The position numbers and the translations under genes were made by a program. The notes below the pieces were generated by a model that ran no database searches, was not told where the DNA came from, and saw nothing but the letters and a program-made list of their open reading frames with translations. Below are positions 40,951-49,095 of a stretch of DNA of 64,000 nt, piece by piece. How positions within the stretch are numbered: position 1 is the first letter of the stretch; each line of letters opens with the position of its first letter. This DNA is from Hyphomonadaceae bacterium (GTDB lineage: Bacteria > Pseudomonadota > Alphaproteobacteria > Caulobacterales > Aquidulcibacteraceae): positions 248,001-312,000 of the forward strand of contig JAIELJ010000003.1 in the NCBI GenBank assembly GCA_019753105.1. The letters run 5' to 3'.

Positions 40951-42138
40951 ATGCGTCGCGTCGTTGTCGTTTCTTATGCCCGCACGGGCCTCGCCAAATC
41001 TGGCCGAGGCGGCTTCAACGATACGCATGGCGCGACCATGACGGGCCATGCGATCAAGCATGCCGTCGCGCGCGCCAAGATTGATCCGGCCGAGATTGAA
41101 GACGTCGTCATCGGCTGCGGTGCGCCGGAAGGGGCTACGGGCCAAAATATCGCGCGCCTGTCGGCGGTGCGTGCTGGCCTTCCGGTCACCGTATCGGGCG
41201 TCACCGTCAATCGCTTCTGCTCGTCCGGGCTCCAGGCAATCGCGCAGGCTTCGCATTACATCATCAATGAAGGCGCCAAGGCCGCCGTCGGCGGCGGCGT
41301 TGAATCGATTTCGTTGGTGCAGTTGAGCGGGCAAGCGAACCGCTATCGCGTCACCGAAGAAGAGCTGATGAAGACCAAGCCTGAGCTTTGGATGTCGATG
41401 ATCGAAACCGCTGATATCGTCGCTAAGCGCTACAACGTGGCGCGCGATTATCAGGACGAATACTCGCTCCGCTCGCAACAGCGTATCGCCGCAGCGCAAG
41501 CCGCTGGCTTGTTCAACGATGAGATCGTGCCGCTGGCGACGAAGATGAAGGTCGTCAACAAAGAGACGAAAGAAGAGAGCCTGGTCGACTACACAGTCAC
41601 GAAAGACGAGTGCAACCGCGCTGACACCACGCTCGAAGGCCTCGCCAAGCTTGAGCCCGTGCGTGGCCCAGGCAATTTCGTCACCGCGGGCAATGCAAGC
41701 CAGCTTTCGGATGGCGCTGCGGCTGTCGTGCTGATGGACGAGAAAGAAGCGGAAAAGCGCGGGCTTGAGCCGCTGGGCCTGTTCAAGGGCTTCGCGATCG
41801 CCGGTTGCGAGCCGGATGAAATGGGCATTGGCCCGGTGTTCGCGGTGCCGCGCTTGCTTGAGCGCCAAGGGCTGAAGGTCGACGACATCGATCTCTGGGA
41901 ACTCAATGAAGCGTTCGCGTCGCAATGCCTCTATTCGCGCGATCGGCTCGGCATTGATCCCGAGAAGTACAACGTCAATGGCGGCTCCATCGCCATCGGC
42001 CACCCGTTCGGCATGACCGGCGCGCGTCTGGTTGGCCACGTGCTGATGGAAGGCAAGCGCCGCAAGGCTAAAACCGCGGTGGTGACAATGTGCATCGGCG
42101 GCGGTATGGGCGCTGCCGGCCTCTTCGAGGTTTTCTGA
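40951..42138 (+). CDS. Acetyl-CoA C-acyltransferase (thiolase), second copy
   Basis: 395 aa. Catalytic Cys90 ([15 protein letters not shown]), His in [16 protein letters not shown] and Cys in [21 protein letters not shown] Shine-Dalgarno lies before the ATG. PFGMTGA and the [14 protein letters not shown] segment put it in the acyl-CoA thiolase group rather than the acetoacetyl-CoA group; it differs from the thiolase at 23139. Its 3' end is copied in altered form 104 bases downstream, see the repeat. Neighbours are not beta-oxidation genes, so it may serve a different pathway. Confidence 0.93.
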   Translation: MRRVVVVSYARTGLAKSGRGGFNDTHGATMTGHAIKHAVARAKIDPAEIEDVVIGCGAPEGATGQNIARLSAVRAGLPVTVSGVTVNRFCSSGLQAIAQASHYIINEGAKAAVGGGVESISLVQLSGQANRYRVTEEELMKTKPELWMSMIETADIVAKRYNVARDYQDEYSLRSQQRIAAAQAAGLFNDEIVPLATKMKVVNKETKEESLVDYTVTKDECNRADTTLEGLAKLEPVRGPGNFVTAGNASQLSDGAAAVVLMDEKEAEKRGLEPLGLFKGFAIAGCEPDEMGIGPVFAVPRLLERQGLKVDDIDLWELNEAFASQCLYSRDRLGIDPEKYNVNGGSIAIGHPFGMTGARLVGHVLMEGKRRKAKTAVVTMCIGGGMGAAGLFEVF

Positions 42139-42247
42139 TGAAAACGTCGAAGTGGTCGGCTAAGGCGCCCATAAACTTTGAATTGCCGAAAACGCATTTG
42201 CGATTTCGGCGCGGCGCTGTCGGTCTTTTCGAGGTGTTTTGATGAAG
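42111..42247 (+). repeat. Duplicated thiolase gene tail (two 33-base copies)
   Basis: Copy 1 (42111-42143) is the thiolase 3' end; copy 2 (42215-42247) matches 27 of 33 bases and still reads GAVGLFEVF-stop against GAAGLFEVF-stop. Four of the five coding differences are synonymous, so copy 2 looks like the remnant of a second thiolase gene rather than a copying scar. The 71-base spacer contains a hairpin, GCCGAAA/TTTCGGC at 42185-42210. Confidence 0.65.
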
Positions 42248-42841
42248 CGGATCGTGATTGCGTGCGCGTTGGCTCTGGCAGCGTGCGGTCAGCAGAACGC
42301 TGAGCAGAAGCAAGACGAGGCGTTCCCGGTCGTGACGGCGCCGAACTACGATTCATCGATCGGGCCACGCGGTGCGGCCGGGATTCATTCACCGTTGCCG
42401 ATGGATATCGCGGCCATTCGTGCTGCCGCGCCAAACTTCATGGTGGCCTCTGTGCAGGATCAGATCGAAGGCAACCCCTTCACCGCGATCACGCTCTCGG
42501 CCGGCGATGAGGAAGTGTTCCGGGTGCTGCCGACCGCCGATGGCGCGCGCGTGCATTCGATCGTGACGCGCTCCGGCCAGGCGCGCGGCCCGGATCAGGA
42601 TATTGTCGGTGTCGCCACCTTCGCGCTCGCGCCGGCGGAAGAGGTGAGGTTCTGCGCGTCGGAGAATTTCGACGGTTCGGCGGGGTTTGCGTGCTCGACC
42701 GCGGAGGATGGCAATTTCTGGCGGGTCTATCGCGTGCCGGAATCCTACGATGGTCCGAGCGATCCATTCGACGCGATCGATCCGGACGTGCTGCACGATT
42801 CCACGCTGGTAGAGATGCGCTGGGTCGCGCCGCGCGTTTAA
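42242..42841 (+). CDS. Predicted lipoprotein, possibly DUF1131-related
   Basis: 199 aa. The ATG at 42242 overlaps the stop of the thiolase-tail remnant (TGATG). Lipoprotein signal with LAAC (Cys15). The segment GAAGIHSPLPMDIAAIRAAAP then FMVASVQDQIEGNPFTAITL, with VHSIVTRSGQARGPD, resembles the RpoE-regulated YfeY/DUF1131 lipoproteins; this is a tentative match. One Cys pair (RFCASENFDG, FACSTAEDG). It ends in a 4-base overlap with the convergent hotdog gene. Confidence 0.7.
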   Translation: MKRIVIACALALAACGQQNAEQKQDEAFPVVTAPNYDSSIGPRGAAGIHSPLPMDIAAIRAAAPNFMVASVQDQIEGNPFTAITLSAGDEEVFRVLPTADGARVHSIVTRSGQARGPDQDIVGVATFALAPAEEVRFCASENFDGSAGFACSTAEDGNFWRVYRVPESYDGPSDPFDAIDPDVLHDSTLVEMRWVAPRV

Positions 42842-43068
42842 GCGAGAACCTTGTAAACCGCGCTGGCGCTGGCGAGGCGTTCACCGGCGGCGCCGGTCGC
42901 CTCTGCGCTCATGAATACAAGCGTGCGCGTTTTTCGCACCGTCATGGCATCGACGCGGGCGATTGCGCCGCGCTGAAGCACATCAATGGTGACAGACACA
43001 AGGGCTGCGCCGGCGGCTACGCCCCCCATCGCTTCGAGCAAACGTGCGCTGACCTCGGTTTCGCTCAT
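42838..43068 (-). CDS. Short hotdog-fold (thioesterase-like) protein
   Basis: 76 aa from the ATG at 43068, in ATGA overlap with the end of ppa. The content AALVSVTIDVLQRGAIARVD then AMTVRKTRTLVFMSAEATG looks like the beta-sheet half of a PaaI-type hotdog thioesterase; the N-terminal half with the long central helix is missing. It may be a fragment or a naturally short subunit. No active-site residue is identified. Translational coupling to pyrophosphatase is clear. Confidence 0.6.
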   Translation of the reverse strand: MSETEVSARLLEAMGGVAAGAALVSVTIDVLQRGAIARVDAMTVRKTRTLVFMSAEATGAAGERLASASAVYKVLA

Positions 43069-43589
43069 TTGTGGCGTTTGATCGCCAACGCAATGCGCTC
43101 GTGCGCGACGTCCAGCGTCGCCCACGAACCGACGCTGGCGCGCTTACCGGGCTCTAGGTCTTTGTAGTGGGTGAAGAAGTGCGCGATCTGCTGCACGAGC
43201 AGGGGCGGCAAATCCTCGTGCGTTCTCACATCCTTGTAGAAGGGATTGAGCGCATCGATCGGCACCGCGAGGATTTTCTCGTCGACGCCTTTCTCGTCAT
43301 CCATCAGCAGCACGCCCACCGGCCGCGCACGGATCACGCAGCCAGCCACCACCGGCATCGGCGTCACCACCAGAATATCGAGCGCATCGCCGTCTTCGCC
43401 CAATGTGCCGGGAATGAAGCCGTAATTGCTCGGATAGAGCATGGACGTATGCAGAAAGCGGTCGACGAAAAGCGCGCCGGACTTCTGGTCCAGTTCGTAC
43501 TTCACCGGCAGCCCGCCCTGCGGGATTTCCACGAAGGCATTGACCTCGTGCGGCGGATTGTGACCGGGGGAGATGAAGCGGATGTCCAT
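43065..43589 (-). CDS. ppa: Inorganic pyrophosphatase (family I)
   Basis: 174 aa, full length. It hydrolyses pyrophosphate to two phosphates, driving biosynthetic reactions; cytosolic and magnesium dependent. Markers: VKYELDQKSGALFVDR, YPSNYGFIPGT, and the signature DGDALDILV with its metal-binding Asp residues; KDVRTHEDLPP and FFTHYKDLEPGK follow. Start and length match the E. coli enzyme. The short hotdog gene overlaps its stop. Confidence 0.96.
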   Translation of the reverse strand: MDIRFISPGHNPPHEVNAFVEIPQGGLPVKYELDQKSGALFVDRFLHTSMLYPSNYGFIPGTLGEDGDALDILVVTPMPVVAGCVIRARPVGVLLMDDEKGVDEKILAVPIDALNPFYKDVRTHEDLPPLLVQQIAHFFTHYKDLEPGKRASVGSWATLDVAHERIALAIKRHK

Positions 43590-43649
43590 AGCGATCAGGT
43601 GTTAGCCGATAATCGGTCTGACGTCTGCGAAAAGACGCATCCGCACGGG

Positions 43650-44492
43650 CTACATCTTCTTTTTCAGCGGCGCCAAGTCCGGGAATACGGGGTCGCGCTT
43701 TTGCGCCTTAGCGGCGAACGCTTCCATCATGTGCGGCGGCGCGAACATGCCCGCTTGCCAGGTGGCGATATAATCCAGCGCATCCGCTTGGAAATGATCG
43801 CGGGCGTAGTTGATCATGCGCTTTGAGCCCGCAACCGCCACTGGCGCTTTTTGCGCAATTTCAGCCGCCAGCGCCATGACGTGTTTGAGCATCGCCTCTT
43901 GCGTCGCGAAAACATCATTCACGAGGCCGATCTCTTTGGCCTTCGCTGCCGGCAAACGCCGGCCCGCGTACGCGAGTTCGCGCACCCAGCCTTCGGGGAT
44001 GAGCTTGCAGAGTCGCGGAAAGGTGCCGACATCGGCGGTCATGCCGATATTGATTTCGGCGACCTGGAAGAACGCGTCCTCGGTGGCGTAGCGGATGTCG
44101 CAAGCGCTGGTCATATCGACGCCGGCGCCGATGCAACCGCCGTGGATCGCTGCGATCACCGGCATGCGCGCTTCATCAAGGCAATTGAAGCTGCCTTGCA
44201 GGGTCAGCACGAATTCGCGAAACGCTTCGGCGCGCGCGTATTGATCACCGCCGCTGGCAGCGATGCCTTCGCCATCGGTGAACACCGAAATATCCATGCC
44301 GGCCGTGAAGTGCTTGCCGGTGGAGGAAATGACGATGACGCGCGCTTTGGCGTTGTCGTTGATGTCGTTCACGATCGCCGGCAGCTCATTCCAAAACGCA
44401 CGCGGCATCGCATTCATCGCCTCGGGGCGATTGAGAACGATGTGGGCGATCTTGTTTTCGATGGTGAGTTTGAAGCAGGTGTGTTCGGTCAT
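43650..44492 (-). CDS. Enoyl-CoA hydratase/isomerase, dienoyl-CoA isomerase (ECH1) type
   Basis: 280 aa crotonase-fold protein. Oxyanion segments: HFTAGMDISVF and HGGCIGAGVDMTSACDIRYA. EINIGMTADVGTFPRL carries Glu146 and Asp154, the acid/base pair of delta3,5-delta2,4-dienoyl-CoA isomerases, with TADVGT diagnostic for ECH1-like proteins. It would move double bonds of unsaturated acyl-CoAs before beta-oxidation. Start ATG at 44492. It stands between ppa and HlyIII genes on the same strand. Confidence 0.9.
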   Translation of the reverse strand: MTEHTCFKLTIENKIAHIVLNRPEAMNAMPRAFWNELPAIVNDINDNAKARVIVISSTGKHFTAGMDISVFTDGEGIAASGGDQYARAEAFREFVLTLQGSFNCLDEARMPVIAAIHGGCIGAGVDMTSACDIRYATEDAFFQVAEINIGMTADVGTFPRLCKLIPEGWVRELAYAGRRLPAAKAKEIGLVNDVFATQEAMLKHVMALAAEIAQKAPVAVAGSKRMINYARDHFQADALDYIATWQAGMFAPPHMMEAFAAKAQKRDPVFPDLAPLKKKM

Positions 44493-44548
44493 CAGCGCTT
44501 CTCCTGCTCAAGCAGGTAGCATGGCGCCGGATCGAGGGCGAGTTCTCG

Positions 44549-45211
44549 CTACGCAAACACCACGCCCGTCAACACCGCCGCATAGTGCACGCCCGCCGCC
44601 GTCATCACGAAGCCGTGCCAAATAGCGCGACGGAAGGGGAGTTTTTCCGAGACGTAGAAGGGGATGCCGATTGTGTAGAGCAGCCCGCCGATAGCGAGCA
44701 GGATGATGCCAGCGAGCGGAACGCCTTCGATCATCGGACCCATGGCGGCGACGACGAGCCAGCCCATGAGCACATAAAAAGCGATCCAAATCTTCTTGCC
44801 GATGCTCGGCAGAAAGAGTTTGCCCGCAGCGCCGATCAAAGCGAGCGCCCATATGATCGTCGTCATCGAGATCGCCCAGGCGCCGTCGAAGCGGATGGTG
44901 GTGAAGGGCGTGTAGGTGCCGGCGATCATCAGGAAGATGGCGGCGTGGTCGAAGCGGCGGAGCAGCGATTTGCGCCTGTGGTTCTCGGCCAGATTATAGG
45001 CCATCGAGCAGCCGATCATGGTCATGACGCAGATCGCATAGACCGTTACGGCCGCGGCCATGCCGAGCCCGCCTTGCCAGATCGCGAGCCCCAGGGCTGC
45101 GCCGACCGCGAACGTGAACAGCATAAGCGCCACCCCATGCACCCAGCCGTCAACCAGCTTTTCCAGGCGGGTCGGGTAGTGGCTGTCGGGTAGCGTGTCA
45201 GAGGGCGTCAT
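44549..45211 (-). CDS. Hemolysin III / PAQR family membrane protein
   Basis: 220 aa with seven membrane helices. Family markers: LVDGWVHGVAL, SMAYNLAENHRRKSLLRRFD then HAAIFLMIAGTYTPF, and WHGFVMTAAGVHYAAV. The three His sites fit the zinc-binding PAQR core. Bacterial members (YqfA, HlyIII) have no settled role; membrane homeostasis is suggested. Its long antisense frame is a shadow. Confidence 0.92.
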   Translation of the reverse strand: MTPSDTLPDSHYPTRLEKLVDGWVHGVALMLFTFAVGAALGLAIWQGGLGMAAAVTVYAICVMTMIGCSMAYNLAENHRRKSLLRRFDHAAIFLMIAGTYTPFTTIRFDGAWAISMTTIIWALALIGAAGKLFLPSIGKKIWIAFYVLMGWLVVAAMGPMIEGVPLAGIILLAIGGLLYTIGIPFYVSEKLPFRRAIWHGFVMTAAGVHYAAVLTGVVFA

Positions 45212-45321
45212 GAGCGAAACAATGGCCTAGTCGGGTGAACGTGTCATTGCGTTTCCTGATAACTCTTCGCAACCGAATATGACGCCCCTGGTGGAAAGAC
45301 CGGGTGCGGTAGAATGAAATC

Positions 45322-46011
45322 ATGCAGAATCAGTCCCGCCGCGTGCTTTTGGGCCTTCTGGCCGCTTCCGTAGCGTCGCCAGCCTTCGCTCAGCAGCCTT
45401 TGCTCGATAGCCTGACACAGGCCGATGCCCGTAGCGGCGTCCGTGACGCGATGGGGCTGGCGGCGCTGAACGCGACCACGCGCCTGGCTCAGCCCAATGC
45501 CTTTTGGAGCAACACGCGCGTCCGCATTCCGCTGCCCGGCGTGCTCGGCCAGACGCAACGCTCGCTCGCAGGGTTCGGCATGTCGCGCCCGCTCGACGAT
45601 TTGCAGCGCAGCCTGAACCGCGCTGCGGAGCGCACGATGCCGGAAGCGGGGCGTCTCTTCGCCAACGCCGTTCGCGACATCACTATTGGCGATGCGATCG
45701 ATATTGTCCGCGGTGGCGATGACAGCGCCACGCAATATCTGCGCGGCCGCACCTCAACGCGCCTCACAACATTGCTGCGTCCGCCGATGACAGAAGCGCT
45801 GACGCAATCGGGCGCGTTTACCTTGTTGCGCACGGGCCTGCGCGAAGTCGGCCTCGCCAGCATGACGACGGATATGCGCCGCGAGATCATCAACTTCTCG
45901 ACCGAGAAAGCGCTCGATGGGTGCTTCTATTTTATCGCCGAGGAAGAGCGCGCCATTCGCCGTGATCCTTGGCGGAGAACCACCGACATCTTGCGGCGCG
46001 TGTTTGGATAA
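45322..46011 (+). CDS. DUF4197 family protein
   Basis: 229 aa. Tat-like signal (SRRVLLGLLAASVASPAFAQ), then the DUF4197 core: LKNA-like GLAALNATTRLAQPNAFWSN, RIPLPGVLGQTQRSLAGFG, AAERTMPEAGRLFANAVRDI and GDDSATQYLRGRTSTRL, ending GCFYFIAEEERAIRRDP. Length matches the family. Function unknown; periplasmic. A hairpin at 46040-46062 follows. Confidence 0.9.
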   Translation: MQNQSRRVLLGLLAASVASPAFAQQPLLDSLTQADARSGVRDAMGLAALNATTRLAQPNAFWSNTRVRIPLPGVLGQTQRSLAGFGMSRPLDDLQRSLNRAAERTMPEAGRLFANAVRDITIGDAIDIVRGGDDSATQYLRGRTSTRLTTLLRPPMTEALTQSGAFTLLRTGLREVGLASMTTDMRREIINFSTEKALDGCFYFIAEEERAIRRDPWRRTTDILRRVFG

Positions 46012-46039
46012 TTGGGGGAATAGGGCGTTAGGGCCGTAC

Positions 46040-46062
46040 GGCAATAGGCAAGAACTATTGCC
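46040..46062 (+). terminator. Hairpin after the DUF4197 gene
   Basis: GGCAATAG, loop GCAAGAA, CTATTGCC: a perfect eight-pair stem, then TTATT. It lies 29 bases after the stop and 9 before the next start. Confidence 0.55.
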
Positions 46063-46070
46063 TTATTGAC

Positions 46071-47021
46071 GTGGCGCCTTACTGCCTTGCCGCCGTGAAT
46101 GACAGCGTATCCACCTTCCGCCGCCTGAGCTTCGATCTGCGCGACGGCCAAATGGCCGGCATCGCCTTCGGCGGCGCGACCGAGAGCCCGGACATCGTGT
46201 TCCTGCACGCGACCGGCTTTAACGCGCACACCTATCGCTCGCTGCTCGCGCCTTTGGGCGAGCGCTTTCACGTCTGGGCGCTCGACGCGCGCGGTCACGG
46301 CCGCAGCACGCTGAAAGCCAGCACGTTCGGCTATTCATCATGGACGCGCCACCGTGATGACGTGATCGCTGTGCTCGAAAAGCATTGCAGCGCGCCGGTG
46401 ACGCTCGCTGGCCATTCGATGGGTGCTACAGTGAGCTTGCTTATCGCGGGCAAGCGCACGGATCTCGTGAGCGGTCTTGCGCTGATCGAGCCAGTGATCT
46501 TGCCGGCTGCCGGTTACGCGTTCTCGCAACTCCCGCTCGGGCCGCTGATCCAGCGCTACACGATGCCCCTCGCGAAGGGCGCTGCGAACCGGCGTGATGC
46601 GTTTGAAAGCCGCGAAGCTGCGATGCAGGGCTTCACTGGGCGCGGCGTGTTCAAGACGTTTCCGCCGGAGTTCATCGCTGACTATGTCGAGGATGGTCTG
46701 ACGGAAAACGGCGCGAGCGGCTTCAAACTGTCTTGCCGTCCCAATTACGAGGCGGCGACCTATTGCGCGCAGCGACACGATCCGTGGGGCGCGCTGGGCA
46801 AGGTCACGGACCCGATGGTGCTGTTGCGCGCGGAAAAGCACTCCACCATCAGTGAAGCCGCGATGCACCGGATCGCGGCGATCAACCCGCAAGCGCGCGT
46901 TGCGACGGTCGAGGGCGCGTCACACATGCTGCCGATGGAACGGCCCGATCGCGTACGGTCTGCGATCGAGAGCGCCGCTATGATGGGCAACGCGGGCCGC
47001 AAGTATCACGGTATGGAATAG
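46071..47021 (+). CDS. Alpha/beta hydrolase
   Basis: 316 aa, GTG start (a second GTG at 46095 is possible). Core: FLHATGFNAHTYRSLLAPLG, WALDARGHGRSTL, nucleophile Ser in LAGHSMGATVSLL, and catalytic His in EGASHMLPMERPDRV. It resembles esterase/haloperoxidase-type hydrolases; substrate unknown. It sits alone, tail to tail with the thioesterase gene (5 bases apart). Confidence 0.88.
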   Translation: MAPYCLAAVNDSVSTFRRLSFDLRDGQMAGIAFGGATESPDIVFLHATGFNAHTYRSLLAPLGERFHVWALDARGHGRSTLKASTFGYSSWTRHRDDVIAVLEKHCSAPVTLAGHSMGATVSLLIAGKRTDLVSGLALIEPVILPAAGYAFSQLPLGPLIQRYTMPLAKGAANRRDAFESREAAMQGFTGRGVFKTFPPEFIADYVEDGLTENGASGFKLSCRPNYEAATYCAQRHDPWGALGKVTDPMVLLRAEKHSTISEAAMHRIAAINPQARVATVEGASHMLPMERPDRVRSAIESAAMMGNAGRKYHGME

Positions 47022-47026
47022 CACGC

Positions 47027-47959
47027 TTAAGCGCTCAATTTCACGACGCGCGCCTGCATCCGTTTGCGTGCTTCGGGGCTCGGCGAAATCGCCTTGCGTG
47101 TCGTGGTGTCGAAGGTGAGCGCAACCGCTTCCATGCTCGCCCACGGCTTGCCGCTCTCGGGGTCGACGATCCAGTGCGCGAGACGCATCGTTTTTTCGCC
47201 GACTTCGGCGATGCCGGAATGGACTTCGATCAGTTCGCCCGCACGTGGGAAGCGGCGATAGATTACACGCGCCTCAACCACAGCGCCTGCTGGCGTCGCG
47301 CCGGCCTCGCTGCCGGCTTCGTGGCGCCATTGCGCCAGCAGGTTCGGCACCGAGTCCGAAATGCGGCCAACGAAATGCTCCAGCCGCAACCGCCCGAACG
47401 CGTCGCATTGATCCGGCGTCACCATCGCGCCGCCGATACGCTGCGCGCCAACCTCGATCGCTTTCGCGCGTGAGATATCGTTGGGCGCTTTGCTGAGATC
47501 GAACGAGCGTGGCTTCGAATGTTCCGGCGCTTCGCACTTCAGCGCTTCCGCCGCGGCGCGGGCGCGCTTGGTCCAAGGGAATGGGCGTAGCTCGCGCGTC
47601 TCAATGTGCGCGACTTTGAAGGTGAAGCACGAGGATGGCGAACCATCGGCGTGGCGCATGTCGAGGCAAAGCGTGGCGCTATCCTCTTCAAACGCTACGA
47701 CGCCGCCATGCATGGAAAGCGGCGCACCGGGGCGTGCCTCGCGCAGGAAGCGGATGTGCGCCTCAAGCGGCAGCAATGTCGCGCCGGAATTGGCGACGTT
47801 CGCGTGTGGCATGCCAAGCGCGTTGGCGAAGTGGCCCAAGCCAATCATCGCGCGCTCGAAGTGGAAGCGGACGTTTAGGTGCCCGCCATCGTCGCACTCC
47901 CATGTGTTGACGCTGCCCTGATAGAGCGGGGCAGGCAGCCGTGGCGGCGCTTCGCTCAT
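47027..47959 (-). CDS. Double-hotdog thioesterase family protein
   Basis: 310 aa from the ATG at 47959, giving an ATGA overlap with zur. Two hotdog domains: the first has SVNTWECDDGGHLNVRFHFE (the W-x-D/E-x-D-x-x-G-H-x-N type active-site pattern of 4HBT thioesterases); the second starts TPDQCDAFGRLRLEHFVGRI. It probably cleaves acyl-CoA or carries a dehydratase-like fold. Coupling to a zinc regulator is unusual; no zinc-binding cluster is seen, so the shared transcript may be incidental. Confidence 0.82.
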   Translation of the reverse strand: MSEAPPRLPAPLYQGSVNTWECDDGGHLNVRFHFERAMIGLGHFANALGMPHANVANSGATLLPLEAHIRFLREARPGAPLSMHGGVVAFEEDSATLCLDMRHADGSPSSCFTFKVAHIETRELRPFPWTKRARAAAEALKCEAPEHSKPRSFDLSKAPNDISRAKAIEVGAQRIGGAMVTPDQCDAFGRLRLEHFVGRISDSVPNLLAQWRHEAGSEAGATPAGAVVEARVIYRRFPRAGELIEVHSGIAEVGEKTMRLAHWIVDPESGKPWASMEAVALTFDTTTRKAISPSPEARKRMQARVVKLSA

Positions 47960-48414
47960 GCTGCCGCCTGGCACGCGCCGCAGACGCCGCTCGCTTCGAT
48001 CATCGTGCGGCTGATGGTGAAGCCATCTTTCTTCGCAGCGTCGGCGAGATCGATCAGCGCGTGGCCTGCATCGAACTCTTCGGCGCCGCCGCACTTTTCG
48101 CAGATGAGAAAAATCGTCGAGCGCGAACACGCGCCGACATCGCAGGCGACGAATGCGTTCAAGCTCTCGATGCGATGCGCGAGGCCCATGCGCACGAGGA
48201 AGTCGAGCGCGCGATAAATCGTCGGCGGCTTGGTTTGCTTCTCGCTGTCGATCAGCGGCAGCAGATCATAGGCCTTCGCTGGGCCATGCTGATCGAGCAG
48301 CAATTCAAGCACGCGACGGCGCAGCGGCGTCAGGCTCTCGCTCGCCGCGCTGCAGCGCCTTTCGGCTTCGGCAATGTGTTCGGCGCGATCGATCACGCCG
48401 TGATGATGAGACAT
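47956..48414 (-). CDS. zur: Fur-family zinc uptake regulator (Zur-like)
   Basis: 152 aa. Winged helix: LTPLRRRVLELLLDQHGPAK then AYDLLPLIDSEKQTKPPTIY and RALDFLVRMGLAHRIES. Structural zinc Cys pairs: ICEKCGG and SGVCGACQA at the C-terminus; a DVGACSR segment adds one more. The KPPTIYRALDFL and AHRIESLNAFVACD sequences are typical of Zur rather than Fur or PerR. It would repress zinc import genes when zinc is plentiful. Its only downstream partner is the thioesterase gene. Confidence 0.88.
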   Translation of the reverse strand: MSHHHGVIDRAEHIAEAERRCSAASESLTPLRRRVLELLLDQHGPAKAYDLLPLIDSEKQTKPPTIYRALDFLVRMGLAHRIESLNAFVACDVGACSRSTIFLICEKCGGAEEFDAGHALIDLADAAKKDGFTISRTMIEASGVCGACQAAA

Positions 48415-48541
48415 GGGACCATGATCGCAGGGTGAGGGCTCGCGCGAAAGATGGGGGCGCCCCGAACAATCTGAGAGTCGGGAATTTGAGATCGGAGTTG
48501 CAACGGAACTTTACAAGAACATCCGACTCGGGTACTTCTGA

Positions 48542-48556
48542 GAACATAGAGCGAAC
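48542..48556 (+). promoter_or_regulatory. Alphaproteobacterial SOS (LexA) box
   Basis: GAACatagagcGAAC fits exactly the alphaproteobacterial LexA consensus GAAC-N7-GAAC (reverse complement of GTTC-N7-GTTC). It lies 30 bases before the ATG of the GIY-YIG-like gene, where it would cover the promoter. Confidence 0.6.
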
Positions 48557-48586
48557 GACAGAAGTTTGAGCTTGAGGGGATCGAAG

Positions 48587-48967
48587 ATGAGCGAAGCAAT
48601 TTTCCGTGGCGTGTCTGGCCGTCTGCACCGTTTCAGCGTGCATCGCCCGCATGAGGCCTTCGAGGCCGAGCCCGGCGTCTATTGCTTCGCGCGTCCTGGC
48701 CCCGGCGGCCGCGGCTGGACGCCTTTGTTTCTGTCCAGAACGGGCAATCTTTCCAAGCGCTTGGCCAACCATGAGCAATGGGGCGAAGCGCAACTTTTGG
48801 GCGCCACGCATATCCTCATCCACGACGCCGACGAACGCGATGTCCGTGAGTACGTGGAGTCCGACCTGGCTGGCGCGCTGCGCCCAGTCATGAACGGCCC
48901 GGCGCTCGACGCGGAGCTGACGGAAGCGGCGGAAGAAGCGGGCATCCGGCTGGTCTGGGCGGCGTGA
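48587..48967 (+). CDS. Small GIY-YIG-like protein, probably SOS controlled
   Basis: 126 aa from the ATG at 48587, with GAGGGG seven bases upstream. The sequence AEPGVYCFARPGPGGRGWTP then LFLSRTGNLSKRLANHEQWG and ATHILIHDADERDVREYVES follows the GIY-YIG pattern: a first strand ending in G-V-Y, a second strand with -T-x-N-L-x-x-R-L-x-x-H, and a downstream acidic helix. The usual catalytic Tyr, Arg and Glu positions could be Tyr in GVY, Arg in KRL and Glu in REYVES, but the YIG element itself is altered (LFLSRTG). Nuclease function is inference. The SOS box upstream supports a DNA-damage role. Confidence 0.65.
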   Translation: MSEAIFRGVSGRLHRFSVHRPHEAFEAEPGVYCFARPGPGGRGWTPLFLSRTGNLSKRLANHEQWGEAQLLGATHILIHDADERDVREYVESDLAGALRPVMNGPALDAELTEAAEEAGIRLVWAA

Positions 48968-49048
48968 GGTGATCGAGGCTGGGGCCCGGGATTCTCTTTG
49001 GTCGATGACGGGTGTGGCTGACGCCAGAGTCTCGTTCATCCCCTGGGT

Positions 49049-49088
49049 CCCGGATCGCACCCCGGCTTTCGCCGGGGATGCGTCCGGG
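49049..49088. repeat. 40-base near-perfect palindrome (REP-like / terminator)
   Basis: CCCGGA...CCCCGGC-TTTC-GCCGGGG...TCCGGG: outer six-pair and inner seven-pair stems with CGCA/TGCG between. It lies between the convergent GIY-YIG-like and VWA genes. The CCCCGGCTTTCGCCGGGG core is a widely repeated intergenic element in alphaproteobacteria. Confidence 0.75.
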
Positions 49089-49095
49089 AAGCGGG

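Noticed and set aside
40411-42039. 542-codon antisense frame opposite the thiolase at 40951 and the membrane protein
   Set aside because: Covers two unrelated sense genes; no domain.
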